DNA of 63,726 bases from a virus: positions 1 to 63,726 of the IMG/VR virus record IMGVR_UViG_3300027734_000066; one strand, given 5' to 3'. A program made the position numbers and the translations under genes. Of the stretch, positions 23,823 through 31,968 are shown one piece after another (within the stretch, counting starts at the first letter, position 1; each line of letters starts with the position of its first letter). Under the pieces are notes generated by a model. That model made no database searches, was not told the origin of the DNA, and worked only from the letters and a program-made list of their open reading frames with translations.

Positions 23823-23844
23823 AACTTATCAGGAGATACATCAC

Positions 23845-24087
23845 ATGGCAAAGCCCCGTCGTACCCCCGACCGTGAACACCACGCCCATCAACTTGTTTG
23901 CACCTCATGCTACGCACAGCGCGTGGCCCCGATGCGTTCTCGCCTCGGCTACACCACATGCCTCGATTGCGGTGAGACTGCCGCCAAAAAGGTCAAGCAC
24001 ACAGTTGCGCCCATGAACAAGTCAAACTACATGCTGTTCACCGATGCGACCCTGCTCAAACAACTTAACCCCAAGCGCACTACGTGA
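23845..24087 (+). CDS. Small zinc-ribbon early protein
   Basis: 80 residues, RBS AGGAGA. Two CxxC pairs (Cys19/Cys22, CTSC, and Cys39/Cys42, CLDC) form a zinc ribbon; the flanks are basic and the N terminus is His-rich (REHHAH). It is the first gene after a strong promoter and palindrome. A nucleic-acid-binding or host-takeover regulator is likely, but the target is unknown. Confidence 0.75.
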   Translation: MAKPRRTPDREHHAHQLVCTSCYAQRVAPMRSRLGYTTCLDCGETAAKKVKHTVAPMNKSNYMLFTDATLLKQLNPKRTT

Positions 24088-24111
24088 CGCTAACAACCAA
24101 GGAGATAGAAG

Positions 24112-24288
24112 ATGAACGTATTTATTGACCTCAACAAAGTTTTCACAGAAGCCATGAAACACATGCAAGAACCGAACGACCTGCGCTGGTCTATTGGTAT
24201 GGCACTTCAAGAACTGTATGGGGATGAGTGGGTGTATGAACTTCAACGAGCTATGACTTACGAGTTTGAAAAGGGGCAGACCAAATGA
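24112..24288 (+). CDS. Small early protein, unknown
   Basis: 58 residues (MNVFIDLNKVFTEAMKHM...). AAGGAGATAGAAG precedes the ATG. It is acidic and helical with aromatic residues (LYGDEWVYELQ). Its stop overlaps the next start as ATGA, and it shares the operon with the zinc-ribbon gene. No function is recognised. Confidence 0.65.
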   Translation: MNVFIDLNKVFTEAMKHMQEPNDLRWSIGMALQELYGDEWVYELQRAMTYEFEKGQTK

Positions 24289-24461
24289 AACGACTCATCA
24301 CACTTCTCGCCCAAGCCGTTCTTGGTGCGGCGTTCGTTGCGTTTATTGCGTTCATGCTCATCGAGTGGGCATCGGGGTGCGGTGAACACTACGTGGACTC
24401 CAAGGGCGTGACGCACATCAACGAGTGCACATTCACAACACAAAAGAAAGGTACAAACTGA
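24285..24461 (+). CDS. Small single-pass membrane protein
   Basis: 58 residues. An N-terminal basic cap (MKRLITLLAQ) leads into a hydrophobic segment (AVLGAAFVAFIAFMLIEW), followed by a polar tail with two Cys (SGCGEHY and NECTF) that could form a disulfide outside the membrane. It is translationally coupled to the gene before. An inner-membrane early protein, for example in superinfection exclusion, is possible but not shown. Confidence 0.65.
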   Translation: MKRLITLLAQAVLGAAFVAFIAFMLIEWASGCGEHYVDSKGVTHINECTFTTQKKGTN

Positions 24462-24481
24462 TATAAAACACCACAAAACAC

Positions 24482-24510
24482 TTGACTTAGATACTTTGAC
24501 GTGATACAAT
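24482..24510 (+). promoter_or_regulatory. Strong sigma70-type promoter for the MoxR/VWA operon
   Basis: TTGACT (24482-24487), 17-bp spacer, TACAAT (24505-24510). It shares the 16-bp block AAACACTTGACTTAGA with the promoter at 23727. A perfect palindrome follows 49 bp downstream. Confidence 0.75.
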
Positions 24511-24558
24511 AGACCCATCGACTCGGAGATCGCCTTGTCGGTAAACAAACCAAACCAA

Positions 24559-24575
24559 GTTATACGCCGTATAAC
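24559..24575. promoter_or_regulatory. Palindromic site 5, GTTATAC-GCC-GTATAAC
   Basis: Perfect copy in the leader between the promoter at 24482-24510 and the start of the 24593 gene, the same arrangement as at 23806. Confidence 0.75.
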
Positions 24576-24592
24576 AAACAAAGGAAACGAAG

Positions 24593-25492
24593 ATGACAAA
24601 CTCAATGACGGGCACCACGGTGCCATCCATCTCAACAGCGGCAATGCTCGTTGAATTATCCATCGGCACATGGACTGGCCGCAAACTCGACAAACGTGCA
24701 TCGCAGGATGTCACGTCACAGAACAACGCCGACAAGGGCGTGGCCAACGTGCACAAGAAACTTCTCGGCGACTGCGCCGAATTGGATGCGGTGCAGAAGT
24801 TCACAGCCAATGCACGTAACGTGCACTACGCTTGCACCATGCCGTGGTCTGACACAGGTCTGCGCTTGTTGCCAACGACCCAGTATTTTAAATACCATGC
24901 AGAGATGACCTCACTGCAAAGTGAGTACCAACGGCTTGTGCAAGCGTTCTTGGATGCGTACTCATGGGAGATACAGAACAGCCAACTCAAACTGGGCGCA
25001 CTGTTCAACGCTGACGAGTACCCGACCGCTGACTCGCTGACCTCGAAGTTTCGGTTCAAGATGAATTACATGCCGCTCCCCGACTCAAACGACTGGCGCG
25101 TGTCCATCGGTGACGAGACCGAGCAAGCATTGCGTTCTCAGTACGAGGGTTACTACGCGACCCAACTCCAAGCGGCCATGGGTGACGTGTGGCGCAGAGC
25201 GCACGATGCGCTGACAAAGATGTCAGAGCGCCTCGATTACGCTGACGACATGACCCGCAAGGTGTTCAGAGATTCACTCGTGTCAAACGTGACGGACATC
25301 ATCGAGTTACTCGGTGCATGCAACGTGACAGGCGACCCCGTGATGATGGCGGCACAGCGCGACTTGGACGAAGCCATGCGTGGTATCACACCTGATGCCC
25401 TGCGTGAAGACCCCTACCTCCGCGCTGAGACTCGCCGCAAGGTCAACGAGGTTCGCAAGACCATCGACAACCTGCCAAGCCTCGGCTTCTAA
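24593..25492 (+). CDS. DUF3150-like protein, first gene of the MoxR/VWA module
   Basis: 299 residues, leader AAGGAAACGAAG. The chain is mostly helical: an N-terminal segment (SIGTWTGRKLDKRASQDV), a central FLDAYSWEIQNSQLKLG region and a long C-terminal helical part. Proteins of this type (DUF3150, from memory) usually precede a MoxR-like ATPase and a VWA protein, as here. They may be a partner or client of the complex. Function is not established. It is separated from the ATPase gene by a palindrome. Confidence 0.65.
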   Translation: MTNSMTGTTVPSISTAAMLVELSIGTWTGRKLDKRASQDVTSQNNADKGVANVHKKLLGDCAELDAVQKFTANARNVHYACTMPWSDTGLRLLPTTQYFKYHAEMTSLQSEYQRLVQAFLDAYSWEIQNSQLKLGALFNADEYPTADSLTSKFRFKMNYMPLPDSNDWRVSIGDETEQALRSQYEGYYATQLQAAMGDVWRRAHDALTKMSERLDYADDMTRKVFRDSLVSNVTDIIELLGACNVTGDPVMMAAQRDLDEAMRGITPDALREDPYLRAETRRKVNEVRKTIDNLPSLGF

Positions 25493-25509
25493 GTTATACG
25501 CCGTATAAC
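25493..25509. promoter_or_regulatory. Palindromic site 6, GTTATAC-GCC-GTATAAC
   Basis: Perfect copy starting 1 bp after the stop of the 24593-25492 gene and 40 bp before the ATPase gene. It sits inside an operon with no promoter of its own, which favours an RNA hairpin or a roadblock role at this copy. Confidence 0.7.
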
Positions 25510-25548
25510 AACTCAACCCCAACCTAAACCTCAACAGGAAAATTTATC

Positions 25549-26643
25549 ATGGCTAACCAAGCAATCGCAATGTACTCTCTCGGCCTCGACCAAATCGAGA
25601 CTGCCATCCGTATCGGTGGTAACAAGCGCACCATCCTCGTGCAAGGTCACATGGGCACAGGCAAATCATCCCTGCTCAAGACCTTGGGCAAAGCCCTGCC
25701 GAATCACATCATGTGCTACTTTGACTGCACCACAAAAGACCTCGGGGACATCACCATCCCTCAGTTGCAAACCATTGACGATCAAGGGTACGTACGTTAC
25801 GTGACCAACGAAGAACTCGGTCTGCACTTGGGCAAGGACATCATCTTGATGGTGGACGAGTACGGCAAGGCCAACCCTGCCGTGAAGAACGCGATGCTCC
25901 GGCTCTTGCTCGAAGGCAAGATGGGTGGTTACACGTTAACAGACAAGTCTATTAGATTTGCCACGACCAACCTCGGTGCCGAAGGTGTGGGCGATCTGCT
26001 CCCTCCCCATGCACGTAACCGCATGACTGTGGTCACAGCGCGTAAGCCGTCTAACATGGAATGGATTGAGTGGGGTGTCAACAACGGTGTCGATCACACA
26101 TTGCTCGGATGGTGCAAGGACAACCCTCAGTTGTTCCACTCGTTCGAGGATGTCAAAGACCCCGAACAGAATCCGTACATCTATCACCCCAAGCAACAGC
26201 GCACAGCGTTCGTGACACCACGTTCACTCGAAGCCGCATCTGATTGGCTCAAGGGCCGCGATGGTGTAGACGATCAAACTATGACAGCTTTACTCATGGG
26301 CACTATTGGTGAACGCGGTGCCATGGACTTGATGGCGTTCGTCAAACTCGCCGATCAGTTGCCAAGCCTTGAGTCAATCAAGAAAGACCCGATGAACGCC
26401 AAGGTGCCTGACAGCGCGGCGGCGGTGTGCATGGTGGTGTATCGCTCGTTGTCTGTGATGGAACGCGATTGGGTGGACGCATGGATGGACTACATGGTGC
26501 GCCTTGACAAAGAAGCACAGGGTATGTTTGCCAACGGTGTGCGCAACCCGAAGTATGCCAAGCAGTCTGTGGTCATGACCAACAAGAAGTTCACGGCATG
26601 GGCTATGGCTAACAACTACATGTTTGCCGCTGACAAGAAATAA
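25549..26643 (+). CDS. MoxR-like AAA+ ATPase
   Basis: 364 residues, RBS CAGGAAAA. Walker A GHMGTGKSS (33-41), Walker B ILMVDEYGKA (Asp103-Glu104), sensor 1 FATTNLG (Asn141) and candidate arginine fingers in HARNRMTVV (156-158) are all present. The C-terminal lid has SLEAASDWL. MoxR ATPases remodel or activate partner complexes together with VWA-domain proteins. The next gene encodes exactly such a partner. The whole nucleotide-binding site looks functional. Confidence 0.88.
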   Translation: MANQAIAMYSLGLDQIETAIRIGGNKRTILVQGHMGTGKSSLLKTLGKALPNHIMCYFDCTTKDLGDITIPQLQTIDDQGYVRYVTNEELGLHLGKDIILMVDEYGKANPAVKNAMLRLLLEGKMGGYTLTDKSIRFATTNLGAEGVGDLLPPHARNRMTVVTARKPSNMEWIEWGVNNGVDHTLLGWCKDNPQLFHSFEDVKDPEQNPYIYHPKQQRTAFVTPRSLEAASDWLKGRDGVDDQTMTALLMGTIGERGAMDLMAFVKLADQLPSLESIKKDPMNAKVPDSAAAVCMVVYRSLSVMERDWVDAWMDYMVRLDKEAQGMFANGVRNPKYAKQSVVMTNKKFTAWAMANNYMFAADKK

Positions 26644-26654
26644 GGAGAAACAAA

Positions 26655-27854
26655 ATGTTAATGATTGGAAAACAATTGACTGCTGAACAACGCCTGAGCA
26701 AAGCGGTGGTGGACATCATGGGCTCACCCAAGTATGTCGCCCTCGCGGGTGTACTCATGATCGGCTCACGTACTGTGGACGATACGACAAAAACCGCATG
26801 TACCAACGGACGCGATGAGAAGTATGGACGTGCGTTCATCGAGACTCTGAGCGATGCGGAGTTGCGGTTCCTCGTGTTGCACGAGTGCTATCACAAGCTG
26901 TACAAGCATCTGATCACGTGGCGTCACCTCTACGATGACAACGCACAGCTTGCGAACATGGCATGCGACTACGTGATCAACATCAAGTTGACTGACGACA
27001 ACAGGGATGGGTTCGCCGTCATGCCCAAGGTTGGACTGCTCGATACCCAGTATCGTGACATGGACAGCGCACAGGTGTACAGGTTACTTAAAGATGACGA
27101 TGACGAATCCGGTGGCGGAGGTGGCGGCTCGGGCAATGGCGATGGCACGTCAGGAACTGGTCTCGATGAACACGACTGGGATGGCGCTGGCAAGCTGACC
27201 GACGAAGAAGGCAAACAACTGGCGCGTGATCTCGACGAAGCAATCCGTCAAGGCGCACTGGCCGCTGGCAAGTTAGGCAGTGGAGGGGAACGTATGTTCG
27301 AGGACTTGTTGCAGACCAAGATCGACTGGCGCGAAGCACTGCGCGAGTTCATCTCCACAACATGTCAGGGCAACGACTACTCCACGTGGCGGCGGCCCAA
27401 CCGCAGGTTTGTGTCGTCAGGCTATTACATGCCATCGGGTGTGAGCGAACAGGTGGGCGAGTTGGTGATCGCCATCGACACATCGGGTTCTATCGGTGGT
27501 CAGGAGTTGGCCAAGTTCTTGGGCGAAGTCAAGGGTATCTGTGATCAGGTGCGACCTGACGTAGTACGGCTCTTGTACTGGGACACCGAGGTGTGTGCTG
27601 ACGAGAAGTACGTGGGTGCCGAGGTGGAGAACATCATCGGCTCGACCAAGCCCGAGGGTGGTGGGGGTACGACCGTGGAGTGTGTGCCTGAGTACATGAC
27701 AGCGCATGGCGTCAAGCCGCAAGCTGTGGTGGTGTTGACTGACGGCTATCTTGGTGGCTCGTGGGGTCAGTGGGCATGCCCTGTGCTGTGGTGCATCGTG
27801 GGTAATGCGGGTGCTCGACCTGATGTCGGCAAGTATGTACACGTGGAGGACTGA
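26655..27854 (+). CDS. VWA-domain protein with N-terminal metallopeptidase-like domain (DUF2201-type)
   Basis: 399 residues. Residues 60-145 resemble a zinc-peptidase-like domain with HECYH (His76, Glu77, His80), followed by DYVINIKLTDDN. A Gly/Asp linker (150-175) joins a VWA domain with a complete metal-binding MIDAS: DTSGS (Asp275, Ser277, Ser279), Thr339/340 and LTDGY (Asp363). In cellular systems MoxR and this VWA type work as a chaperone or co-factor-insertion pair. Here they are 11 bp apart in a phage early operon. The biological target is unknown. Confidence 0.85.
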   Translation: MLMIGKQLTAEQRLSKAVVDIMGSPKYVALAGVLMIGSRTVDDTTKTACTNGRDEKYGRAFIETLSDAELRFLVLHECYHKLYKHLITWRHLYDDNAQLANMACDYVINIKLTDDNRDGFAVMPKVGLLDTQYRDMDSAQVYRLLKDDDDESGGGGGGSGNGDGTSGTGLDEHDWDGAGKLTDEEGKQLARDLDEAIRQGALAAGKLGSGGERMFEDLLQTKIDWREALREFISTTCQGNDYSTWRRPNRRFVSSGYYMPSGVSEQVGELVIAIDTSGSIGGQELAKFLGEVKGICDQVRPDVVRLLYWDTEVCADEKYVGAEVENIIGSTKPEGGGGTTVECVPEYMTAHGVKPQAVVVLTDGYLGGSWGQWACPVLWCIVGNAGARPDVGKYVHVED

Positions 27855-27855
27855 G

Positions 27856-28053
27856 ATGAGTAATGAAATGAAACCGTGCCCATTCTGTGGTGGGCACGAA
27901 GTAGAAATACGTGAACGCAACTCGACAACGGGTGTGTTCTCTGTATCGGTACTGCACTGGTGCAAAGATGGGGGCAAGCCTGTGCTTAAACCTATCGAGT
28001 GCATGGGGCGTACACGTGACGAAGCAGTGCGTTTGTGGAACAGACGCGCTTAA
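27856..28053 (+). CDS. Lar-like restriction alleviation family protein
   Basis: 65 residues. The N-terminal PCPFCGG zinc knuckle (Cys8/Cys11), a later Cys pair and the C-terminal EAVRLWNRR motif are the hallmarks of the Lar family. The Rac prophage Lar protein alleviates type I restriction by modulating host methylation; many phage relatives are only assumed to do so. The second knuckle is degenerate (Cys36 and Cys50 are far apart), so zinc binding may differ. The gene follows the VWA gene by 1 bp. Confidence 0.75.
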   Translation: MSNEMKPCPFCGGHEVEIRERNSTTGVFSVSVLHWCKDGGKPVLKPIECMGRTRDEAVRLWNRRA

Positions 28054-28081
28054 CCAAACCTAAACCTAAAAGGAAACGAAG

Positions 28082-29020
28082 ATGAGATTCGATACATTCA
28101 ATCAAGTGGTGGCATGGTACGACATGATCAAACCAACGGTCAGCAAGAACCACACACTGCAAGATGACATACGGCCTATCGGTAACCGCAAGCGCAAGTG
28201 GGAGCGCATCCGCAAGGTGGACGAGAACACCTACGTGTTGCTCGATGGCTTCTACTGCTCGACTCTGTTTGCCGCAGGGAACAATCCCGAGGCCGACTTG
28301 TACGAACAAGACATGGCACCCATCATGTGGAAACGCGAGGAAGATGGGGACTACATCTACGTACGCAATGGCAAGACAGACAACATGCTGTACTGCCGGT
28401 ATAACTTCTTACAAGCACACCTGCCTACCAACATGCGCTTTGGCTACAACCAACAAGGTAGGCATTGGGTACGTGCACAGACAGTTAATGGGTACGAGGA
28501 TTTCCCTTTGCCCAAGACCGCGCACCAGTACGACTCCACTACGAAAGAGCGTGGTGTGGATGACGGCAAGCGCCTAAAGTTTCGGGTCAACGAGGACGGC
28601 ACGTTCACACGTGTTGGTGAAGCATTCAAAGTGGAGAAAACAACTGTGGACAAAGAACTCAAGAAGCAATGGAAGACAAAGATCGAAGCGTTCTACACAC
28701 AAGCGGCGGCGTTGGCACCCATGCTCGACACCACGTGGAACGGACGCCATGAGTACCGCACTGTCATCACCGAGTGGTGCAAAGAGAACGGCTTGAATGT
28801 CCCGCAACACGGCGGCATCAACCAAATGCCAACCACACTGGTGCGACAGATCGTGGAGCAAGCCGACCATCCCCTGCGCATCCCCCTGATGGCGTTGGTC
28901 ATTGATGACATCGGTGGCAAGCGTGTCATTGAAACGAAGGACGACCTGATGAAGATCAGGTCAGCATACAACCGCCTGATGAACAAAGCATTGGGCATGT
29001 ACGAAACGAAGGAGGTGTGA
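28082..29020 (+). CDS. Early protein, unknown function
   Basis: 312 residues, leader AAAAGGAAACGAAG. The N-terminal half is mixed alpha/beta with many aromatic and charged residues (RKWERIRKVDENTYVLLDGF); the C-terminal half is helical (IEAFYTQAAALAPML and IRSAYNRLMNKALGMY). No catalytic motif is recognised. It heads an operon of four or five coupled genes. Confidence 0.75.
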   Translation: MRFDTFNQVVAWYDMIKPTVSKNHTLQDDIRPIGNRKRKWERIRKVDENTYVLLDGFYCSTLFAAGNNPEADLYEQDMAPIMWKREEDGDYIYVRNGKTDNMLYCRYNFLQAHLPTNMRFGYNQQGRHWVRAQTVNGYEDFPLPKTAHQYDSTTKERGVDDGKRLKFRVNEDGTFTRVGEAFKVEKTTVDKELKKQWKTKIEAFYTQAAALAPMLDTTWNGRHEYRTVITEWCKENGLNVPQHGGINQMPTTLVRQIVEQADHPLRIPLMALVIDDIGGKRVIETKDDLMKIRSAYNRLMNKALGMYETKEV

Positions 29021-29021
29021 G

Positions 29022-29309
29022 ATGGCCAAGTCAATACTGACAGCACCACAAATAACGAAAGAAGCATTGAGCATTCTTGAGAAAGAGATGTACAACGCTA
29101 CGCCGTATTGCCTTGTGCAAGTCACACTGAAAGATGGCAGTACGGAGGAAATCATCATCAAAATCAACCCGCGTGTTATCCACGATATAGGCACAGAACT
29201 AAAGGGGGGTCGAGCGTTGACTTTGGACAATGAGGATAGCGGCATCCTTGTGATGGCCGATCAGATCAAGCACATCACCATAATGAAAGTAACGAAGGAG
29301 CAATCATGA
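29022..29309 (+). CDS. Small early protein, unknown function
   Basis: 95 residues. An N-terminal helix (APQITKEALSILEKEM) precedes beta strands (CLVQVTLKDGSTEEIIIKIN and GILVMADQIKHITIMKV). It may be a small beta-barrel binding module. It starts 1 bp after the gene before and overlaps the next by 4 bp. Function unknown. Confidence 0.7.
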   Translation: MAKSILTAPQITKEALSILEKEMYNATPYCLVQVTLKDGSTEEIIIKINPRVIHDIGTELKGGRALTLDNEDSGILVMADQIKHITIMKVTKEQS

Positions 29310-30247
29310 GTTTTGATCACGCACGAGTAGATGATATAGAGCGTAAGACCAAAGATGTCTTGGCCCGTCTATCCACGACTGTTAATACTGTGAACGAGGG
29401 CGACCCGCCCATTCACATGGTGGACGGTATCCCTGTGGAACCTGCGTTGGCGCAGTTCTGTGCTGAGATACGCAAGGTCAACCGCCATGTGAAGTTTGGC
29501 GTGGCTAAGCGCAGTAAGCACAGCTTTAACGGTAAGTTCAGCGAACTCCATGCGTACATGGATGGGCATACCTACGCCATGATGAAGATTGGGTACGGTG
29601 ACTACTCTACCAAGGGGGGTGGTGATGACAAGTACATGGTGTATGCACGGATGATCAACAACGAGAAGTTCCGTGAGGACAGCGATCAGTATCACATGGC
29701 AACAGCCGAGGGTATCGAACGCGCCATCAAGAACGTGAAGAAGTACATGCGCCCCTACTCGCCAGTTGAGTGCGCTACGATGTCCTTTGACTCAGTGCGC
29801 AATAAGTTCTCATCGGTTGTGCAGGGCGTGTCGTCCGAGTTGTACCACGCACGAAACCATGTGCTTGAATCAGCGCACCTGCGCAATGAGTTGTTCCACA
29901 TGCTTGATGTGGGCTACGAGTTCTTGTCCGAGGAGTTCCGCGAGAAGATTGCTGTATGGCGTGAGAAGTACAACGAAGATCAAGTCTCTCGTGGTCGTGC
30001 CCTACACGCTTACTACGTGAATGTCCGTATACACCGCGAAGAGATGGTGTGTGATGTCATCGAGGTATTGGATGCCAACAAGCGTTCACGTATGGATACC
30101 CACATGCCCGTGGTGACATACAAGATGGAGGACTTGCCCGAGGGTGTCGCGGGTAACCTCGCCGCTCTGAGTATGGTGGACGATGATCACTACGTGGATG
30201 GCGTAGGCTTACGTGTGGACAGCGCAACCTTTTGGGTGCAGAGATGA
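29306..30247 (+). CDS. Early protein, unknown function
   Basis: 313 residues. It has a KFGVAKRSKHSFNGKFSELH segment near the N terminus and a helical centre (EGIERAIKNVKKYMRPYSP) with charged helices later (FREKIAVWREKYNEDQ). It overlaps both neighbours by 4 bp (ATGA), so its dosage should be tied to them. No enzyme motif is recognised. Confidence 0.75.
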   Translation: MSFDHARVDDIERKTKDVLARLSTTVNTVNEGDPPIHMVDGIPVEPALAQFCAEIRKVNRHVKFGVAKRSKHSFNGKFSELHAYMDGHTYAMMKIGYGDYSTKGGGDDKYMVYARMINNEKFREDSDQYHMATAEGIERAIKNVKKYMRPYSPVECATMSFDSVRNKFSSVVQGVSSELYHARNHVLESAHLRNELFHMLDVGYEFLSEEFREKIAVWREKYNEDQVSRGRALHAYYVNVRIHREEMVCDVIEVLDANKRSRMDTHMPVVTYKMEDLPEGVAGNLAALSMVDDDHYVDGVGLRVDSATFWVQR

Positions 30248-30735
30248 GCACATTGAAATACAAAGCAACTGAGCGGTACAGCCTTGGTTGGACTGACCCA
30301 CGGGGGGTGTATTCCAACGACAGTTGGCAAACAGTCGAGCCGCCTGACGAGACAGTGCGTAGGATACTGGGTGGGGACATACGCCCCGAAGATCAATACG
30401 TTGCGATCAGGACGGTGATGCAGTATGACATCCAACATGCAAGCGCAGGGCGACTGCCTGAGATGCTGACAAGTGAATCAATGCACGATGACAACATATA
30501 CCGTGTGAGTGTCTTTCCCGATGGGATAGATATTATATGTTTCGGGTTATCGAGTATTGACTCAGACATCAACGGCCACTATGATCGGTCGGACGATCTA
30601 CCTAACTGGGTAAAGGAACGTCTTGCCGTGTTAATGATTACGAATGGTATACCGCCAACACAAGAAGTGGCGGGTGTCGGGCGTCGAATATCAAGTCATG
30701 TCTATTGGGTGTACGCACCCGAGACCACATCTTGA
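30244..30735 (+). CDS. Early protein, unknown function
   Basis: 163 residues from the ATG at 30244, which overlaps the upstream stop. It has GWTDPRGVYSNDSW near the start and FPDGIDIICFGLSSIDSD in the centre; the chain is acidic and probably alpha/beta. It is the last gene before a hairpin (30742-30762). Not recognised. Confidence 0.7.
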   Translation: MSTLKYKATERYSLGWTDPRGVYSNDSWQTVEPPDETVRRILGGDIRPEDQYVAIRTVMQYDIQHASAGRLPEMLTSESMHDDNIYRVSVFPDGIDIICFGLSSIDSDINGHYDRSDDLPNWVKERLAVLMITNGIPPTQEVAGVGRRISSHVYWVYAPETTS

Positions 30736-30741
30736 TGCGTT

Positions 30742-30762
30742 GGTACGTGCGCTTCACGTACC
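30742..30762 (+). promoter_or_regulatory. Intergenic RNA hairpin
   Basis: GGTACGTG (30742-30749) pairs perfectly with CACGTACC (30755-30762) around a 5-nt loop. No T-run follows, so it is not a terminator. It precedes the AAAAGGAAACGAAG leader of the next gene and could be a processing site or an operator. Confidence 0.55.
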
Positions 30763-30783
30763 TAACTTTAAAAGGAAACGAAG

Positions 30784-31191
30784 ATGAGAAAAAAACCAAG
30801 CGCATCACAGCGCATTCGCTCACTGATTGATAGCGGCTACAACAACAAAGCCATTATCGAAAAGTTAAAGTGCAAGCCGCAAGCTGTGTACAACATCCGA
30901 TATCAAATCAACAAGGCACGTGGCCTTGGCTCGATTGGTGAACTGCCCAACCCTGTTGACGGCATTGGTGCGCCCCCCAAGCGTACGCGCAAGATCAGAG
31001 CGGGAACTGGCATCGTTAACGTGCCTAAAGTGGGGGACAACGTAGGTGGGTTGGTTCTAACCGAAATGAATGATGGGGCTTTGCGATGGATGCCCCCTCC
31101 ACTTGTACCCATGCCCGAGCCCGTGCCCCCCGTCACCATGGTCGAGAAGCCTACCCTGTGGCAACGAGTCAAGGGGTGGTTCCGTGGCTGA
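30784..31191 (+). CDS. Putative helix-turn-helix DNA-binding protein
   Basis: 135 residues. Residues 5-45 (SQRIRSLIDSGYNNKAIIEK followed by PQAVYNIRYQINKA) fit a helix-turn-helix of the type that reads DNA in phage regulators. The rest is a Pro-rich, probably unstructured linker with a basic amphipathic C terminus (LWQRVKGWFRG). It could regulate the palindromes or other operators, but this link is untested. It overlaps the nuclease gene by 8 bp. Confidence 0.65.
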   Translation: MRKKPSASQRIRSLIDSGYNNKAIIEKLKCKPQAVYNIRYQINKARGLGSIGELPNPVDGIGAPPKRTRKIRAGTGIVNVPKVGDNVGGLVLTEMNDGALRWMPPPLVPMPEPVPPVTMVEKPTLWQRVKGWFRG

Positions 31192-31489
31192 TACGCCCGA
31201 GGTCAAAGTCAAGAAGAAGGTTGTGGCAGTTCTCAAGGAACATCGCGCTTACTTCTTCTACCCCGTCACTGGCGGGTATGGCGGCAGTGGGGTGCCTGAC
31301 ATTGTTGGGTGCTACCACGGCAAGTTCTTTGGCATCGAGTGCAAGGCTGGCAAGAACAAGCCAACACCGTTGCAACAAAAGAACTTAGACAGCATCAAAG
31401 CTATGGGTGGTATTGCGATGGTGGTCAACGAGGACAACATCGAGGATGTGCACATCATGATGCAAGGCATTGAAAGGAATGACTGGTAA
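31184..31489 (+). CDS. VRR-NUC domain nuclease
   Basis: 101 residues from a GTG at 31184 with AAGGGG upstream. The PD-(D/E)xK core is compact: GGSGVPDIVG (Asp39), GIECKAG (Glu52 and Lys54) and PLQQKNLDSIKAMGG, with the expected conserved Gln. Stand-alone VRR-NUC proteins in phages are thought to cut branched DNA such as Holliday junctions. An early-operon place among regulators and replication genes fits recombination or DNA processing. Confidence 0.88.
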   Translation: MADTPEVKVKKKVVAVLKEHRAYFFYPVTGGYGGSGVPDIVGCYHGKFFGIECKAGKNKPTPLQQKNLDSIKAMGGIAMVVNEDNIEDVHIMMQGIERNDW

Positions 31490-31968
31490 TGCGCAAGCGT
31501 AGCAAGTACCGACCCAAGGGGGTAATCATGAATCCGATGGCATACCTGATCGAAGGCATGACCCCTGTGGCGAGGCATGACAACTTCTTGATTGACCTGA
31601 AGATCAAGAACCACATGGCCATGGCCAACCTGACGCAAGGCAAGGCAACACGTGAGGACATGGACACGCTGATACCCATGGCCAACTTTGTGGAAGCGTT
31701 GTACCGCATGGGGTTTGGGCGTGACTATGCAACAGAGGTGAGTACGGGGCTTGATGCTCTACATGCAGTGGGTAAGCGCGGTGCACCGATAGGCCGCTTC
31801 ATCCTACGCTCGGAGGAGATGAGAGCCCTGAACACGCTGATGGAACTGCACGATGCACAGATGGACGTGATCACGGTCAAAGACATGGAACGTGCATTCA
31901 AGATCGTGGACGATGAATATAAACAGCGCAGGATGCGCCCTATTGTGGAGAGAAACCATGACAGATGA
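31489..31968 (+). CDS. Conserved phage protein, unknown function
   Basis: 159 residues, beginning with the basic MRKRSKYRPKGV, an opening I recall from many phage hypothetical proteins. The ATG overlaps the previous stop (TAATG); an internal ATG at 31528 with AAGGGGG upstream is an alternative that would remove 13 residues. The middle is helical (FVEALYRMGFGRDYATEV). No function is known. Confidence 0.75.
   Translation: MRKRSKYRPKGVIMNPMAYLIEGMTPVARHDNFLIDLKIKNHMAMANLTQGKATREDMDTLIPMANFVEALYRMGFGRDYATEVSTGLDALHAVGKRGAPIGRFILRSEEMRALNTLMELHDAQMDVITVKDMERAFKIVDDEYKQRRMRPIVERNHDR

Larger units (their letters stand above)
22969..23844. other. 876-bp gene-free region rich in repeats
   Basis: No convincing gene on either strand. 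From left to right it holds a pair of about 50-bp imperfect direct repeats (22987-23036 and 23152-23201), each led by a variant palindrome, then a TGTTCGTTTT array (23207-23375), a GATA microsatellite (about 23467-23482), a strong promoter (23727-23755) and a perfect palindrome (23806-23822). It is AT-rich between 23380 and 23800. It could be an origin, a centromere-like or a regulatory region. Confidence 0.6.

Noticed and set aside
22969-23844. tRNA or other structured RNA gene in the gene-free region
   Set aside because: No cloverleaf, anticodon-arm or CCA end could be built; the hairpins seen are the short palindromes and a small TGAGC/GCTCA stem.
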